A stretch of 35,600 nt of DNA, taken from positions 1 to 35,600 of IMG/VR virus record IMGVR_UViG_3300027580_000011. One strand, 5' to 3'. Below are positions 8,554 through 16,250 of this stretch, piece by piece. How positions within the stretch are numbered: position 1 is the first letter of the stretch; every line of letters begins with the position of its first letter. The position numbers and the translations under genes were made by a program. The notes below the pieces were generated by a model. It searched no databases. It was not told the DNA's origin and saw only the letters and a list, made by a program, of their open reading frames with translations. This stretch comes from a virus.

Positions 8554-8593
8554 GGGTGCTTACTCACCCGCTCTGCCCGTGTCCCATCACGGG
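8554..8593 (-). promoter_or_regulatory. Hairpins masking the HNH gene ribosome site
   Basis: Directly before the ATG (8553) lies a five-base-pair hairpin, arms 8554-8558 and 8565-8569. Read on the minus strand its 5' arm and loop contain GGGTGAG, the only Shine-Dalgarno-like stretch. A second hairpin with six paired bases (8576-8581 with 8588-8593) lies just upstream. Phage homing endonucleases are often held down by such structures; that role here is inferred. Confidence 0.45.
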
Positions 8594-8639
8594 CTTTTGC
8601 GTGATTATCAATACGACCTGTAGACACCTTTTTCTTTCG

Positions 8640-11054
8640 TTAATCACCCGGCAGGATGCTGTCCCCGCGCCAATAGGGGTTTCCGATCACGTAGTCCATG
8701 AACGACGCACAGAAACGATCGGGACTCGCCACCTCGCCGGACATCTCCCGAACACAACCGTCGAACGACTTGAACTCTGCAAAGGCTTTCAGGGCGATGA
8801 TCCGATTCGGCGTCGAGGACTGTCGCCACGACGGCGGCGGCGAGAAGTCGCTGTTCGACGTCGGCGAGAGCGCGTTCAACAGCCGTCCAAAGGCGTTGGC
8901 CGTTTCTTCTTCCTCGCTCATCGCGCCCGTCGCGTCGACGTCCGTCTCGATCGTCGTGCTGTGGATGTCCGACGCCGAGTAGGTTTCGTAGCCGACGCGG
9001 CCGTCCTCAACGACCACGACGTAGGTCGGCGAGGAGTCACTCGCCTCAATCGTCTCCTCGTCAGTTTCGACCGTCTCGGTGAGGACATCGGCCACGACGC
9101 CGACGCCCTGCGGGGTCGAAACCTCGTCGCCCTCCGCGTAGCGGGTGGCGTTCGCCGAAACGTCGTCGTAGGGGGGCTCCTCGCCCCGCTGTTCGGCGAG
9201 GTCGTTCGCTTTCTGTTTGAACCAGCCGTCGTAAAAGAGCCACCGACCGACGCCCGCGTTGCCGCAGTCGGACCACTCGGCTTCGCCCCACTCGCCGATC
9301 GGTTTGTCCGTCGAGAGGTCTTCGGCGTGGCTGTTGAGATACGCCGGGACGGGTGTCCCGTTCTCGCGGGTGAGGAAATCGGCGACGGTGAGGTCGTTGT
9401 TCGCGCCCTGTTCGGCGCGTTGGGTGCCGCGGCCGGTGCCGCAGTCGTCCGGTATCCAGCCCTTTTCGTCGGCTTCGAGGGCGAGTTCGCCCGCCCGCTG
9501 GATACGCTCAGGGAGATCAACCGGCTCGTCGAGCGCCGGTTCGGCGTTGTGCGTGACCGGCTCACCACCCGTCGTCGGAGTGTCGACCGCGAGCGCCTCC
9601 TCGAAGGTCTCCCGAACCGCCGGGTCGGACTCGTCGACCGACAAGTTCGCTTCGAGTCCGTCGACGCCGGTCTCGGGGAGCGCCTCGGTTCCATCTTTCA
9701 GATACTCCATCGCCGTATCGCCGGCAAGCCCAGGTACCGCCGAAATGACCTGTGCCCGCTTCGACTCGATGTCGGCGCGGTCCTGTTCGGACAGTTGGAT
9801 GAGGTCGGGCCACTCGACGTGGTACTCGCCGGCGGCCGGCGCGGGGAGGATGCCGATGTCTTGGAACTGCTTCAACAGTGGTCGGGCGATGTGTGGCGTC
9901 CCGTACTGCGTGCGGCGCTCGGCGATGGTCCCGAAGTAGCTGCGCTCATCAGCGTCTGCGCCCGACACCTCGCCGCTCTCGTTGCCGCGAAACTCCTTTT
10001 TCGGGATGCCGGTCTGGCCGGCAATCGCATCGAGGTTGTTCTCAACGATGCCGCTCGGGTCCTGAATGTCGCCACCCAGCCGATTCACTTCTATCCCCTG
10101 TGTGCGGATGTACCGCTGCAAGTCCTGTTCGTAGCGTTGCAGCTCGTCCTGCAGGTCGTCCATCCCGCCCGACAGGTCAACCTCCGTCGGGTCGGCGTTG
10201 AGGTGCAGGCCGTAGTCAGCCGCCCGGTAGCCCGCCTCGGCAGCCGCGCCGAGAATCTTCTCGATATCGAGGATGTTGTTCAGCACGGGCTCGGCCCGTG
10301 GTCGAGTGAGTGTTTCGTCGTCAAGCGGCCGCGTCGCCGGGATGTCAACCACGCGGGAGTGATGCACGCGGATCGTCCCGTGGCTGTCGTCCTCGGTCTC
10401 ACTGTCGATGTCTTCGCCAAGGTCAACGGTGTACTCGACCGGCAAGTCCCAGCGTTCGGTTCCAGGGTCGCCGTAGTCGATGTCTTCAATCTGTGCCCCG
10501 AGGACAGGCTTCAGCCCGTTCAGGTCGCCGACGCCCGAAAAGCCCCGTTCGGTCGCGTCCTGCGCCCACGCCTCAAGCCCGTCGTCGGCCACATCGGTGA
10601 ACCCGAGTAGGAGCAGGCCGTGTTGACCGATGCCGGCCGCGCGGTCGGCGCGCTCGCAGTAACTCCAGATGTCGTGGTTCGTCGCCAGCTTCTGCACGCC
10701 CCGCTCGAAGTCAGTCGGCTCCTCGGTGTCGGCGGCGTCGATCACTGCCGGGTCGTCGCGCCACGTCGCAAACGCCGGTTTTTCGATGACGATCCGGGCG
10801 TAAGCGTTTCGCAGGTACAGCGCGAGCCAGTTGTCCTCGTCCCAGCCGTCCAGATCACTCCGGGGCCAGCCGAACACCTCGTAGTGGTTGCGCTGGTTGT
10901 CGTCATCGTTGAACCCGGTCTGCCCGAGTTCGGTTGCGATCCCGAGTCGGACGCCCGACGCGAAGGCTTCGTTCGCGCGGAGGTCGCTATCGAGCTCGAT
11001 GTCGGCGTCACTACCCCCGGCGTCGTCGGCTGTGTTGTCGTTGGTGTCGGGCAT
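8640..11054 (-). CDS. Portal protein with extra C-terminal domains
   Basis: 804 residues. Residues 30-440 follow the Phage_portal_3/DUF1073 pattern: WLALYLRNAYARIVIEKP, a central HHSRVVDIPA strand, GGMDDLQDELQRYEQD helix and IAGQTGIPKKEFRG. This dodecameric ring is the DNA gate and terminase dock. Beyond it are three added parts: a Cys/Trp segment at 531-610 (GWIPDDCGTGRGTQRA ... WSDCGNAG), a small beta domain at 638-700 (YAEGDEVSTPQGVGVVADV), and a final helical piece at 745-804 (IALKAFAEFKSFDGCVREM). Such tails occur in haloviral proteins but their role is unknown. Typical portals are 450-550 residues, so the extension is notable. Confidence 0.85.
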   Translation of the reverse strand: MPDTNDNTADDAGGSDADIELDSDLRANEAFASGVRLGIATELGQTGFNDDDNQRNHYEVFGWPRSDLDGWDEDNWLALYLRNAYARIVIEKPAFATWRDDPAVIDAADTEEPTDFERGVQKLATNHDIWSYCERADRAAGIGQHGLLLLGFTDVADDGLEAWAQDATERGFSGVGDLNGLKPVLGAQIEDIDYGDPGTERWDLPVEYTVDLGEDIDSETEDDSHGTIRVHHSRVVDIPATRPLDDETLTRPRAEPVLNNILDIEKILGAAAEAGYRAADYGLHLNADPTEVDLSGGMDDLQDELQRYEQDLQRYIRTQGIEVNRLGGDIQDPSGIVENNLDAIAGQTGIPKKEFRGNESGEVSGADADERSYFGTIAERRTQYGTPHIARPLLKQFQDIGILPAPAAGEYHVEWPDLIQLSEQDRADIESKRAQVISAVPGLAGDTAMEYLKDGTEALPETGVDGLEANLSVDESDPAVRETFEEALAVDTPTTGGEPVTHNAEPALDEPVDLPERIQRAGELALEADEKGWIPDDCGTGRGTQRAEQGANNDLTVADFLTRENGTPVPAYLNSHAEDLSTDKPIGEWGEAEWSDCGNAGVGRWLFYDGWFKQKANDLAEQRGEEPPYDDVSANATRYAEGDEVSTPQGVGVVADVLTETVETDEETIEASDSSPTYVVVVEDGRVGYETYSASDIHSTTIETDVDATGAMSEEEETANAFGRLLNALSPTSNSDFSPPPSWRQSSTPNRIIALKAFAEFKSFDGCVREMSGEVASPDRFCASFMDYVIGNPYWRGDSILPGD

Positions 11055-11057
11055 GGC

Positions 11058-12623
11058 TTAGAAGCTGAATGTCGGCGACGCGCGTTGGTCGTCGGTCGTG
11101 TCGGCCCGCTCGCGCCACACTCCCATGAGCGTCGCATCGAGGTGGTCAGGCGAGCGACCGAGGCGCTGTTTCACGTCCTCCTTGCGTGCCGTCGCCCGCA
11201 GGACATCAGCCCCGTTGTCGCCACGGGAGCCGATATGCCGCTCCTGGTAGGTGACGGTTCGCGCGGCGATCTTCGCCTGTTCGTACAGGTCGCTATTCGA
11301 GATGGTGCCGCCGGCCTCAAGCCACTCACCGAACAAAGCCAGTGACTCGATCCAGCAGTCCTCGTAAGTCGTCTCTTGGGCCGCGACCGACTGATTCTTG
11401 AACCGATGGACCGAGCCGAAGCGGTCGTGTAGCCCGTCGGCCAGCCCGGAGCCCTCGCCAACGGCGTCGACGGCGATGTCAGGCGTCGGCCACCCCCGGA
11501 TCAGGTCGGCGAGGTCCTGCTCTTGCTGGACGTGGTCGGTGCCGGTCTGCTCGTACTCGATCACGGCAACATCGTTGTGGATGCCCGACGCGACCGTGTC
11601 GTCCCCACTCCGGGCGACGTCGATCCCGAGCGAACTGGGCGTCTGTCGCCGTGGTGTCGCGGCCGGGTCGTAGGCCGCTTCGACCAGTTCGGGATTGAGC
11701 GGGCGGTGGACCGAGGCATCGCCCGGCGGAGTGACGCCCGCGCGTCGGCGGTACCAGCGCTCGTCGAGGTCGTCGCGGAACTCCGGATGGTCTGGATCGG
11801 ACCACTGCCGAGCCTGCTTGATGCCGGGCCACGGCTCCGTGTGATAGTCCTGCCAGTCCTCACGGAGCGCCGACACTGTCGCCATCCCGTCGATCCGATC
11901 GCCCTCAAGCTCGCCGGTCTCGACGAGCACGTTGTAGGAGTCGAACGAGGAGACGCGAACGACGTGCCACGGCGACCGCTCGGACGTGATCTCCGCGAAG
12001 ACGTTCGCCTCATCCTCGGGTGGGTTGCCCACCGCGAGCATCCGGCCCTTGTCATAGTCGGTGACCAGCGAGCGCATCGCGTCCACCGTCTCCGCGGTGA
12101 CATCGGCCTTATCAGCCTCCTCGATGATGGCGAGCGTGTAGCCCTCGTGAGCGCCTTCGAGTTCGCCGGCGTCGCTCGGCGTGGCAGCCTCGAAGTAGTG
12201 CTCGGGGTCTTGGTAATCGATGCGCGGCGGCTGTTGTTTGAACTCGCCCGGGAGCCCGACGCCGCCGATCGCCTGATCGTGGAGCTTGTTGATCGGGCGA
12301 CACAGCGTCCGGTAGAGCTTCTTCCCAGTCCCGGACGTTCCGAAGGAGATCGCGGGGTACCGAACCGTCTGCCACGCCAGCACGATTGCGGCCGTAATGT
12401 ATGTCTTTCCGGTGCCGTTTGCACCGATCACCGCAGTGCGTTCGTTCTCGACAACCGACCGGCAGATCTCCCGCTGCTTCGGCCCGAGGGTAAGGTCGAG
12501 GTACGCCTCGATCGCGTCCTCAAGCCACGTCTCGTCGCCGGCGTCGGCACGCTCCGCGAAGTGTGACGGCGGCGGGACGCGGACGGTGTCAGTACCGTCA
12601 GGCGAAGTGGTCTGTGTGCTCAT
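11058..12623 (-). CDS. Terminase large subunit
   Basis: 521 residues from the ATG at 12623, chosen over an upstream in-frame start because it overlaps the preceding TGA (ATGA). The ATPase part has Walker A IGANGTGKT (66-74) and Walker B LAIIEEAD (164-171). The RNase H-like nuclease has GIDVARSGDD (Asp335), IAVDAVGEGSGLADGL (Asp386 region) and a late PDHLDATLMG. This motor pumps DNA into the procapsid through the portal and cuts the concatemer. The small subunit lies upstream with one gene between them. The motif order is complete and the length normal. Confidence 0.93.
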   Translation of the reverse strand: MSTQTTSPDGTDTVRVPPPSHFAERADAGDETWLEDAIEAYLDLTLGPKQREICRSVVENERTAVIGANGTGKTYITAAIVLAWQTVRYPAISFGTSGTGKKLYRTLCRPINKLHDQAIGGVGLPGEFKQQPPRIDYQDPEHYFEAATPSDAGELEGAHEGYTLAIIEEADKADVTAETVDAMRSLVTDYDKGRMLAVGNPPEDEANVFAEITSERSPWHVVRVSSFDSYNVLVETGELEGDRIDGMATVSALREDWQDYHTEPWPGIKQARQWSDPDHPEFRDDLDERWYRRRAGVTPPGDASVHRPLNPELVEAAYDPAATPRRQTPSSLGIDVARSGDDTVASGIHNDVAVIEYEQTGTDHVQQEQDLADLIRGWPTPDIAVDAVGEGSGLADGLHDRFGSVHRFKNQSVAAQETTYEDCWIESLALFGEWLEAGGTISNSDLYEQAKIAARTVTYQERHIGSRGDNGADVLRATARKEDVKQRLGRSPDHLDATLMGVWRERADTTDDQRASPTFSF

Positions 12624-13021
12624 TGAGTGATCGCGCCGAGGATGCGTTGAGCGCGGGCCGACGGTTCGTAGCCCGTGATGAAGGCTCGGCGGCGGGCGGT
12701 CCGCCACGGGATCTGCTCACCGTCGGATGGGTCCGAGAGCGATAGATCGATCCACCGCGTGTCGTCGCTCAGGAACCAGTGCGTCCCCTCGTAGTCGTCA
12801 TCAACATCAGCCCACGACAAGCAGTGGATATCGAGCCCACTGTCTGTGCCACCCTTCGCGTGAAAGTATGCTTCCGAGAGTGGGTAACACGCGCTTTGCA
12901 GCGTGGCACCGCCGTCTTGGTACCGATCGTAGACGAGGTCTGGCGTGGTGCGAACGTACTCCCGGATCCGTTCGGCCGTCTCGTCGGGGGCGACGACAAC
13001 GTCCATCGTCTCAGTCGTCAT
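12620..13021 (-). CDS. Unknown protein with possible Cys-His-Asp centre
   Basis: 133 residues, lying between the two terminase genes and overlapping both (ten or so bases upstream, ATGA downstream). SACYPLSEAYFHAKGG (Cys45), EGTHWFL (His81) and RWIDLSL (Asp92) occur in that order, followed by RRRAFITGYEPSARA. The Cys, then His in a HW pair, then Asp one strand later is the spacing of papain-like or transglutaminase-like folds, so a cysteine hydrolase or an inactive relative is possible. This is inference from a few residues. No secretion signal is present. Coupling to the terminase genes suggests a packaging or head function. Confidence 0.6.
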   Translation of the reverse strand: MTTETMDVVVAPDETAERIREYVRTTPDLVYDRYQDGGATLQSACYPLSEAYFHAKGGTDSGLDIHCLSWADVDDDYEGTHWFLSDDTRWIDLSLSDPSDGEQIPWRTARRRAFITGYEPSARAQRILGAITQ

Positions 13022-13634
13022 AGTAGTCGGTGAGATCGTCCCACATTTCCGCGGTGACGTTGACCTCGACGTCGGTGCCGTTGTCAGCCGGGCCGAGTAG
13101 GTCGTTGTCTTTCAGCCACCGCCGGACGAAGCCTTCGAGCTTTTTCTCCGCCTTGAGGACGGCCGATTGGACGTACTCGTAGTACTCCTCGCCCTGTGCC
13201 GTCCGCTTCTCGGAGCGGTCGATCAGCGGGTGCCCGGAGTCGAGTCCAGCTGGCCGTGTCGCCTCCCAGTCGTCGGCTTTCAGCAGCTTGTGGATCGAGA
13301 CGGCGACCTTGAACAGCATCGCCTCGTCGCCACGGTTCGGCTCGCCGTTCCGGCTCCCGAACCGTTCGTGGTAGTCGGCGTAGATGGCGTCGATCAACTC
13401 TTGGGCGACCTCGCTGCGACGCTGGTAGTACGTGTTCTCCTCGGAGTAGAGTTCGTGCGTCGCGGCGTTGTCGTTACCTTTGGGGGCACCGGCACCTTCT
13501 CGAGCACCACCGGTGGATGTCCCACCGTGGTTCCGGCAGTACCCTTCACCGACGTGGTCAGTGCCCCAGCCCGCGGGCAGTCCACACGGCTCGTCTTTCC
13601 CGGAGCCGGTCCACCCGCAGATGTTGTCGGTCAT
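13011..13634 (-). CDS. Terminase small subunit-like protein
   Basis: 207 residues. The N terminus carries CGWTGSGKDEPCG and GYCRNHGG, a likely zinc knot, then the stretch EGAGAPKGNDNAATHELYS. The GAPxGNxNAxxH pattern is common at the start of small terminase subunits, which bind the packaging site on viral DNA. Helices follow, and a C-terminal helix (QSAVLKAEKKLEGFVRRWL) may form the oligomer. It lies upstream of the large subunit, separated by the 133-residue gene. Confidence 0.7.
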   Translation of the reverse strand: MTDNICGWTGSGKDEPCGLPAGWGTDHVGEGYCRNHGGTSTGGAREGAGAPKGNDNAATHELYSEENTYYQRRSEVAQELIDAIYADYHERFGSRNGEPNRGDEAMLFKVAVSIHKLLKADDWEATRPAGLDSGHPLIDRSEKRTAQGEEYYEYVQSAVLKAEKKLEGFVRRWLKDNDLLGPADNGTDVEVNVTAEMWDDLTDYYDD

Positions 13635-13804
13635 AGGTTGATTGTCTCGAAGATGCCGTTCATCGTGCCCTTCACCGTCGCGTCATCCGATTTTGCGGTA
13701 GTCTCCTCGTCGCGCGCCTGCGGCGAGGGGTCGCCGTCCTGTGAGGGCGCGAGCCGGGCGACTGCGTCGCGGAGCCGCGCCGTCAGGGATGTGTCATCAC
13801 TCAT
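13631..13804 (-). CDS. Small acidic protein before the terminase genes (unknown)
   Basis: 57 residues, MSDDTSLTARLRDAV then a polar, Asp/Glu/Ala-rich stretch ending NGIFETINL. I place the start at 13804, just after the TAA of the previous small gene; an upstream in-frame extension would give a low-complexity Arg/Thr/Pro tract typical of a wrong frame. The stop overlaps the ATG of the small terminase gene. The amphipathic N-terminal helix is the only visible feature. Confidence 0.6.
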   Translation of the reverse strand: MSDDTSLTARLRDAVARLAPSQDGDPSPQARDEETTAKSDDATVKGTMNGIFETINL

Positions 13805-13805
13805 A

Positions 13806-13979
13806 TTAGTCCTCGCCGTAGGCTTCGAGCCCCTGCTGGGCGTCGTCGCCGCGGACGGTCGCAGGGTCGCCGGACGTCCGGCCGGCGTATCGGTCCGCCG
13901 CCAGTGCCAGCGCGTCCGGGTGGACGGTCGTCTCCTCGACGGGGTGCGGGAGGTCCGAAAGGGTAAGGCCGTCACTCAT
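13806..13979 (-). CDS. Small protein, unknown, with a strong ribosome site
   Basis: 57 residues starting MSDGLTLSDLPHPVEETTV and ending QQGLEAYGED. Its support is a clear GAGGTGA Shine-Dalgarno (minus strand, about 13985-13991) at good distance from the ATG, a stop two bases before the next small gene, and normal haloarchaeal composition. It has one Asp/Pro-rich N-terminal part and a short Ala-rich helix (ALALAADRYAG). No family is recognised. Confidence 0.65.
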   Translation of the reverse strand: MSDGLTLSDLPHPVEETTVHPDALALAADRYAGRTSGDPATVRGDDAQQGLEAYGED

Positions 13980-14049
13980 GCAAAATCACCTCGTAGGTCG
14001 GACTGTCCGACTCATCCGGCGGTTGCCATACGGAAACTTGGACTCGCAT
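13972..14049 (-). CDS. Possible 25-residue peptide
   Basis: An ATG at 14049 opens a frame MRVQVSVWQPP ... EVILHE that ends by overlapping the start of the next gene. The overlap and alternating hydrophobic residues are suggestive. No ribosome site is visible and the length is too short for confidence. Confidence 0.25.
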   Translation of the reverse strand: MRVQVSVWQPPDESDSPTYEVILHE

Positions 14050-14092
14050 CGGTATCTGTGTGTACTGAAAAACCGCGGATGGTTGCCAGCCG

Positions 14093-14314
14093 TTACTGGT
14101 TGCCGCCCTTCTCATCCTCCTGCGCTCGGTCGACCGTCTCGATGGTATTCACGTTCGACACCGTCGAGAGCGCCCGAGACTCCTGGAAGTACCCAGCGAT
14201 GAGCGAGCCGAGCCCAGCAAGGGTAATCGCTACGATACCGCCAATCCCTGCAAGTACGATGGGGTCAACCACATCGCCCGCCGTGACGCCTGTCTGTGCC
14301 AGTGTTCCAATCAT
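14093..14314 (-). CDS. Small single-pass membrane protein (holin-like?)
   Basis: 73 residues. The start is the ATG at 14314, preceded at good spacing by GGAGGTGA; an in-frame GTG nine bases upstream lies inside that site and is rejected. Residues 18-42 form one hydrophobic segment rich in Gly, Ile and Leu (IVLAGIGGIVAI...), followed by a charged tail ending QEDEKGGNQ. Together with the two-pass protein just upstream it forms a late membrane pair next to the terminase genes. Lysis genes of haloviruses are poorly known, so a holin role is only a suggestion. Confidence 0.65.
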   Translation of the reverse strand: MIGTLAQTGVTAGDVVDPIVLAGIGGIVAITLAGLGSLIAGYFQESRALSTVSNVNTIETVDRAQEDEKGGNQ

Positions 14315-14318
14315 AAGT

Positions 14319-14359
14319 TTCACCTCCTATCTTCGGGCCGGCCCCTACTCGGTTTTATG
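14319..14359 (-). promoter_or_regulatory. TATA-like box and ribosome site before membrane-protein gene
   Basis: On the minus strand CATAAAAC (14359-14352) stands about 40 bases before the ATG at 14314, and GGAGGTGA follows at about 14326-14319. A short-leader transcript is plausible, giving the terminase and head genes a promoter of their own. Confidence 0.35.
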
Positions 14360-14404
14360 CCTCTCGACCCAGCAGTGAGTCTTATAGGCGCGCGACCGCG
14401 TGGC

Positions 14405-14707
14405 TCAGTCGTCGCTGTCGGCGGACTGGACCTCTTTGTAGGCTTGGATCAGCGCGAGGTAGTCGGTGAATTCGAGTCCGTTGTACCCACCAAGAACGAA
14501 CAACGCGAGTGACCCCAGCAGTGTCGCATCCCCGCCCTGCGAGACCGCATACAGGCTGATTGTTAGGATGCCGACGTTGACGACGATAGACCGGAGAAGT
14601 TTGAGGGTTTTGAGCATCCGAAGGTCACCGTCGTCTCGCAACGTCCTGCCATACTCGTCGCACACGCGGTCGTTGACATACCAGGGCCGAGAGGTGTCGT
14701 AACTCAT
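14405..14707 (-). CDS. Two-pass membrane protein (unknown, holin-like topology)
   Basis: 100 residues. A charged N terminus (about 35 residues) is followed by hydrophobic segments at 39-57 (IVVNVGILTISLYAV) and 61-78 (ATLLGSLALFVLGG), then an acidic tail ending QSADSDD. The short loop between segments gives a hairpin with both ends on the same side. Size and topology are compatible with a holin or antiholin, but also with many small viral membrane proteins. It precedes the single-pass protein and follows a structured non-coding region. Confidence 0.65.
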   Translation of the reverse strand: MSYDTSRPWYVNDRVCDEYGRTLRDDGDLRMLKTLKLLRSIVVNVGILTISLYAVSQGGDATLLGSLALFVLGGYNGLEFTDYLALIQAYKEVQSADSDD

Positions 14708-14725
14708 GGGACATCAATCACACAA

Positions 14726-14873
14726 GGCCACGCGAGCGGAGTCGAACTGCTCCAGGCTCCTTGGGGATGGCCTGTCGCCGGAGCGCGGCAGGGGTGGCCG
14801 ACCGCTCTCGAACGGCCGGCCAAGGGGACTGGATGTCGAGACAGGGTGCGCTGTCGCGCCGCTACGCGGCGCG
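14726..14873. other. Highly structured non-coding segment
   Basis: Between two late genes lies about 170 bases without a credible gene but dense in inverted repeats. Stems: 14757-14764 with 14820-14827; 14771-14778 with 14785-14792; 14796-14804 with 14813-14821 (one mismatch on the plus strand, a G-U pair on the minus); 14840-14844 with 14851-14855; and a perfect eight-pair hairpin at 14855-14862 with 14866-14873. The first three can form a three-way junction. On the minus strand GGCCAC (14799-14794) can pair with GTGGCC (14731-14726), and a TTCGACT loop like a tRNA T-loop lies between. The last hairpin directly follows the stop of the phosphoesterase gene and may be a terminator or processing site. 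Confidence 0.5.
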
Positions 14874-14876
14874 AGC

Positions 14877-16250
14877 TTAGTCCGAGAACATCGGAGTCGC
14901 TCCTGACGCCTCCGCGGTCACGTCACCTGTGACGATGTCGTGAATGTCCTGCAGACTGGCGTTAGACTGCTCGGCGTCAGCGGCCTCATACGAAACCCAC
15001 GTCATCGTGATCTCGTCGACGTGCCCGTCAGCGACTGTCACCTCGACATCCCAGCCACCGATTTCCGCGGCATGGCCTTTTCGCTTGCCGTAGGTGGTGA
15101 GGTCCTTCCAACAGCCCGTGTACCACGCCTCGACCCCCTCCGCCGCGGCGGAGAGTCGCCCGTGCAAATGTGCGATGCCCGACATCGACGGGCGGATGTC
15201 CGTTGGTTGCTCGCGATAGAGCGTCTGTGCCCGATAGCCGAGCGTGTACGGCTGGCCGCCCGAGGGATGGATGAGCTCCAAGTCGACGTTGTGGCCCGCG
15301 TCGAACACCAAGCGGGCCATTGAGTCACCCAGCCAGTGCAGATCATCACGCCGGCGTGCGAGACGCTGACTCCACCGGACACCCGACCGTCGCCAGAGTT
15401 TGCGGTCGTGATTGCCGCTGATGAACAGCGTCTCGATGCCATCCCGTTGCGGGTAGTGCTCGGCGACGTACTCGGTAAGCCGGTCCCAACCAGTTGCCTC
15501 TGCGTGCACCTCGTTGATCTGGTTCGGGTGGACCTCCCACCCGTCACCGATGTCGCCGCCGTGCAGGACCAGCTCGACACCGCGACGCTCCAGTCGGTCA
15601 TAGAAGTCGTGCAGATCCGTGAGATGACAGGCCGTGCTCCCGAGATGAGTGTCCGAGATCAGGCCGAAGCGGTACGTGCCAGCGCCGTCACCGATCTGAT
15701 AGCGCTTGTCCCGCTCGTCGGGGATGTAGTACCGTCGCGTGCCGTGTTTATCGAGTGTGTCGAACTCGATACACCAGCCCGCCTCCGACATCCGGTTGAG
15801 AACGGATTTGGCCTTGTCGCGGCCGAACCCGTATCGACGCTCTATCTCGCTGTACGTGAGTCCATTCTCCCGAAGCGCCGAGATGAACGCATCCGGCAGC
15901 TCCGTTGCGTCTGGACCGCCCGTGTCGGGGTCCGTGACCGCCGGCAGGTCGTCCGTCTCGTCGGACTCCTCGTCAGTGTCAGTGTCCTCGGATTCAGCGT
16001 CGGCTGACTGTCCATCAACAATACGCTCGCAATCTGCCTCGGAGAGCGTCCAGTAGTAAGTGCCGTCGTCTTGCTCATACGGGATGTCGAACCCGCGAGC
16101 GCGAAGACGCTCGCGACGGCCCTCCAGTGTCGGAACCGGGATGTCGAGTTGGTCTACGAGATCGGCCTTCGGCACACGGCCGTCCGCGAGTGCGGCAATG
16201 AGTTCTCGTTGTGCTGGTGCATCAGACAGGTCGACTGTGGTGTCGCTCAT
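14877..16250 (-). CDS. Calcineurin-like metallophosphoesterase with DNA-binding-like N terminus
   Basis: 457 residues. The C-terminal half has the full two-metal site: ISDTHLG (Asp200, His202), HGGDIGDG (Asp233), ISGNHDRK (Asn280, His281) and AHLHG (His361, His363). Two helix-turn-helix-like regions precede it: residues 12-55 (LIAALADGRVPKADLVDQL) and 118-165 (LTYSEIERRYGFGRDKAKSVL), joined by an acidic Asp/Glu linker. It probably hydrolyses phosphodiesters, perhaps nucleic acid, at a DNA site chosen by the N terminus; the substrate is not visible. Its start overlaps the stop of the upstream zinc protein by four bases. Confidence 0.85.
   Translation of the reverse strand: MSDTTVDLSDAPAQRELIAALADGRVPKADLVDQLDIPVPTLEGRRERLRARGFDIPYEQDDGTYYWTLSEADCERIVDGQSADAESEDTDTDEESDETDDLPAVTDPDTGGPDATELPDAFISALRENGLTYSEIERRYGFGRDKAKSVLNRMSEAGWCIEFDTLDKHGTRRYYIPDERDKRYQIGDGAGTYRFGLISDTHLGSTACHLTDLHDFYDRLERRGVELVLHGGDIGDGWEVHPNQINEVHAEATGWDRLTEYVAEHYPQRDGIETLFISGNHDRKLWRRSGVRWSQRLARRRDDLHWLGDSMARLVFDAGHNVDLELIHPSGGQPYTLGYRAQTLYREQPTDIRPSMSGIAHLHGRLSAAAEGVEAWYTGCWKDLTTYGKRKGHAAEIGGWDVEVTVADGHVDEITMTWVSYEAADAEQSNASLQDIHDIVTGDVTAEASGATPMFSD

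Noticed and set aside
8538-10610. 690-codon plus-strand open frame opposite the portal gene
   Set aside because: It is antisense to a well-supported portal gene and encodes Arg/Val/Leu-rich sequence without domains, the usual product of a GC-rich third position in the true frame.
14726-14799. tRNA-like fold on the minus strand
   Set aside because: A closing helix and a TTCGACT loop exist, but the seventh acceptor pair and one T-stem pair fail, the D-arm lacks its GG, and no seven-base anticodon loop forms. Kept only as a structured segment.
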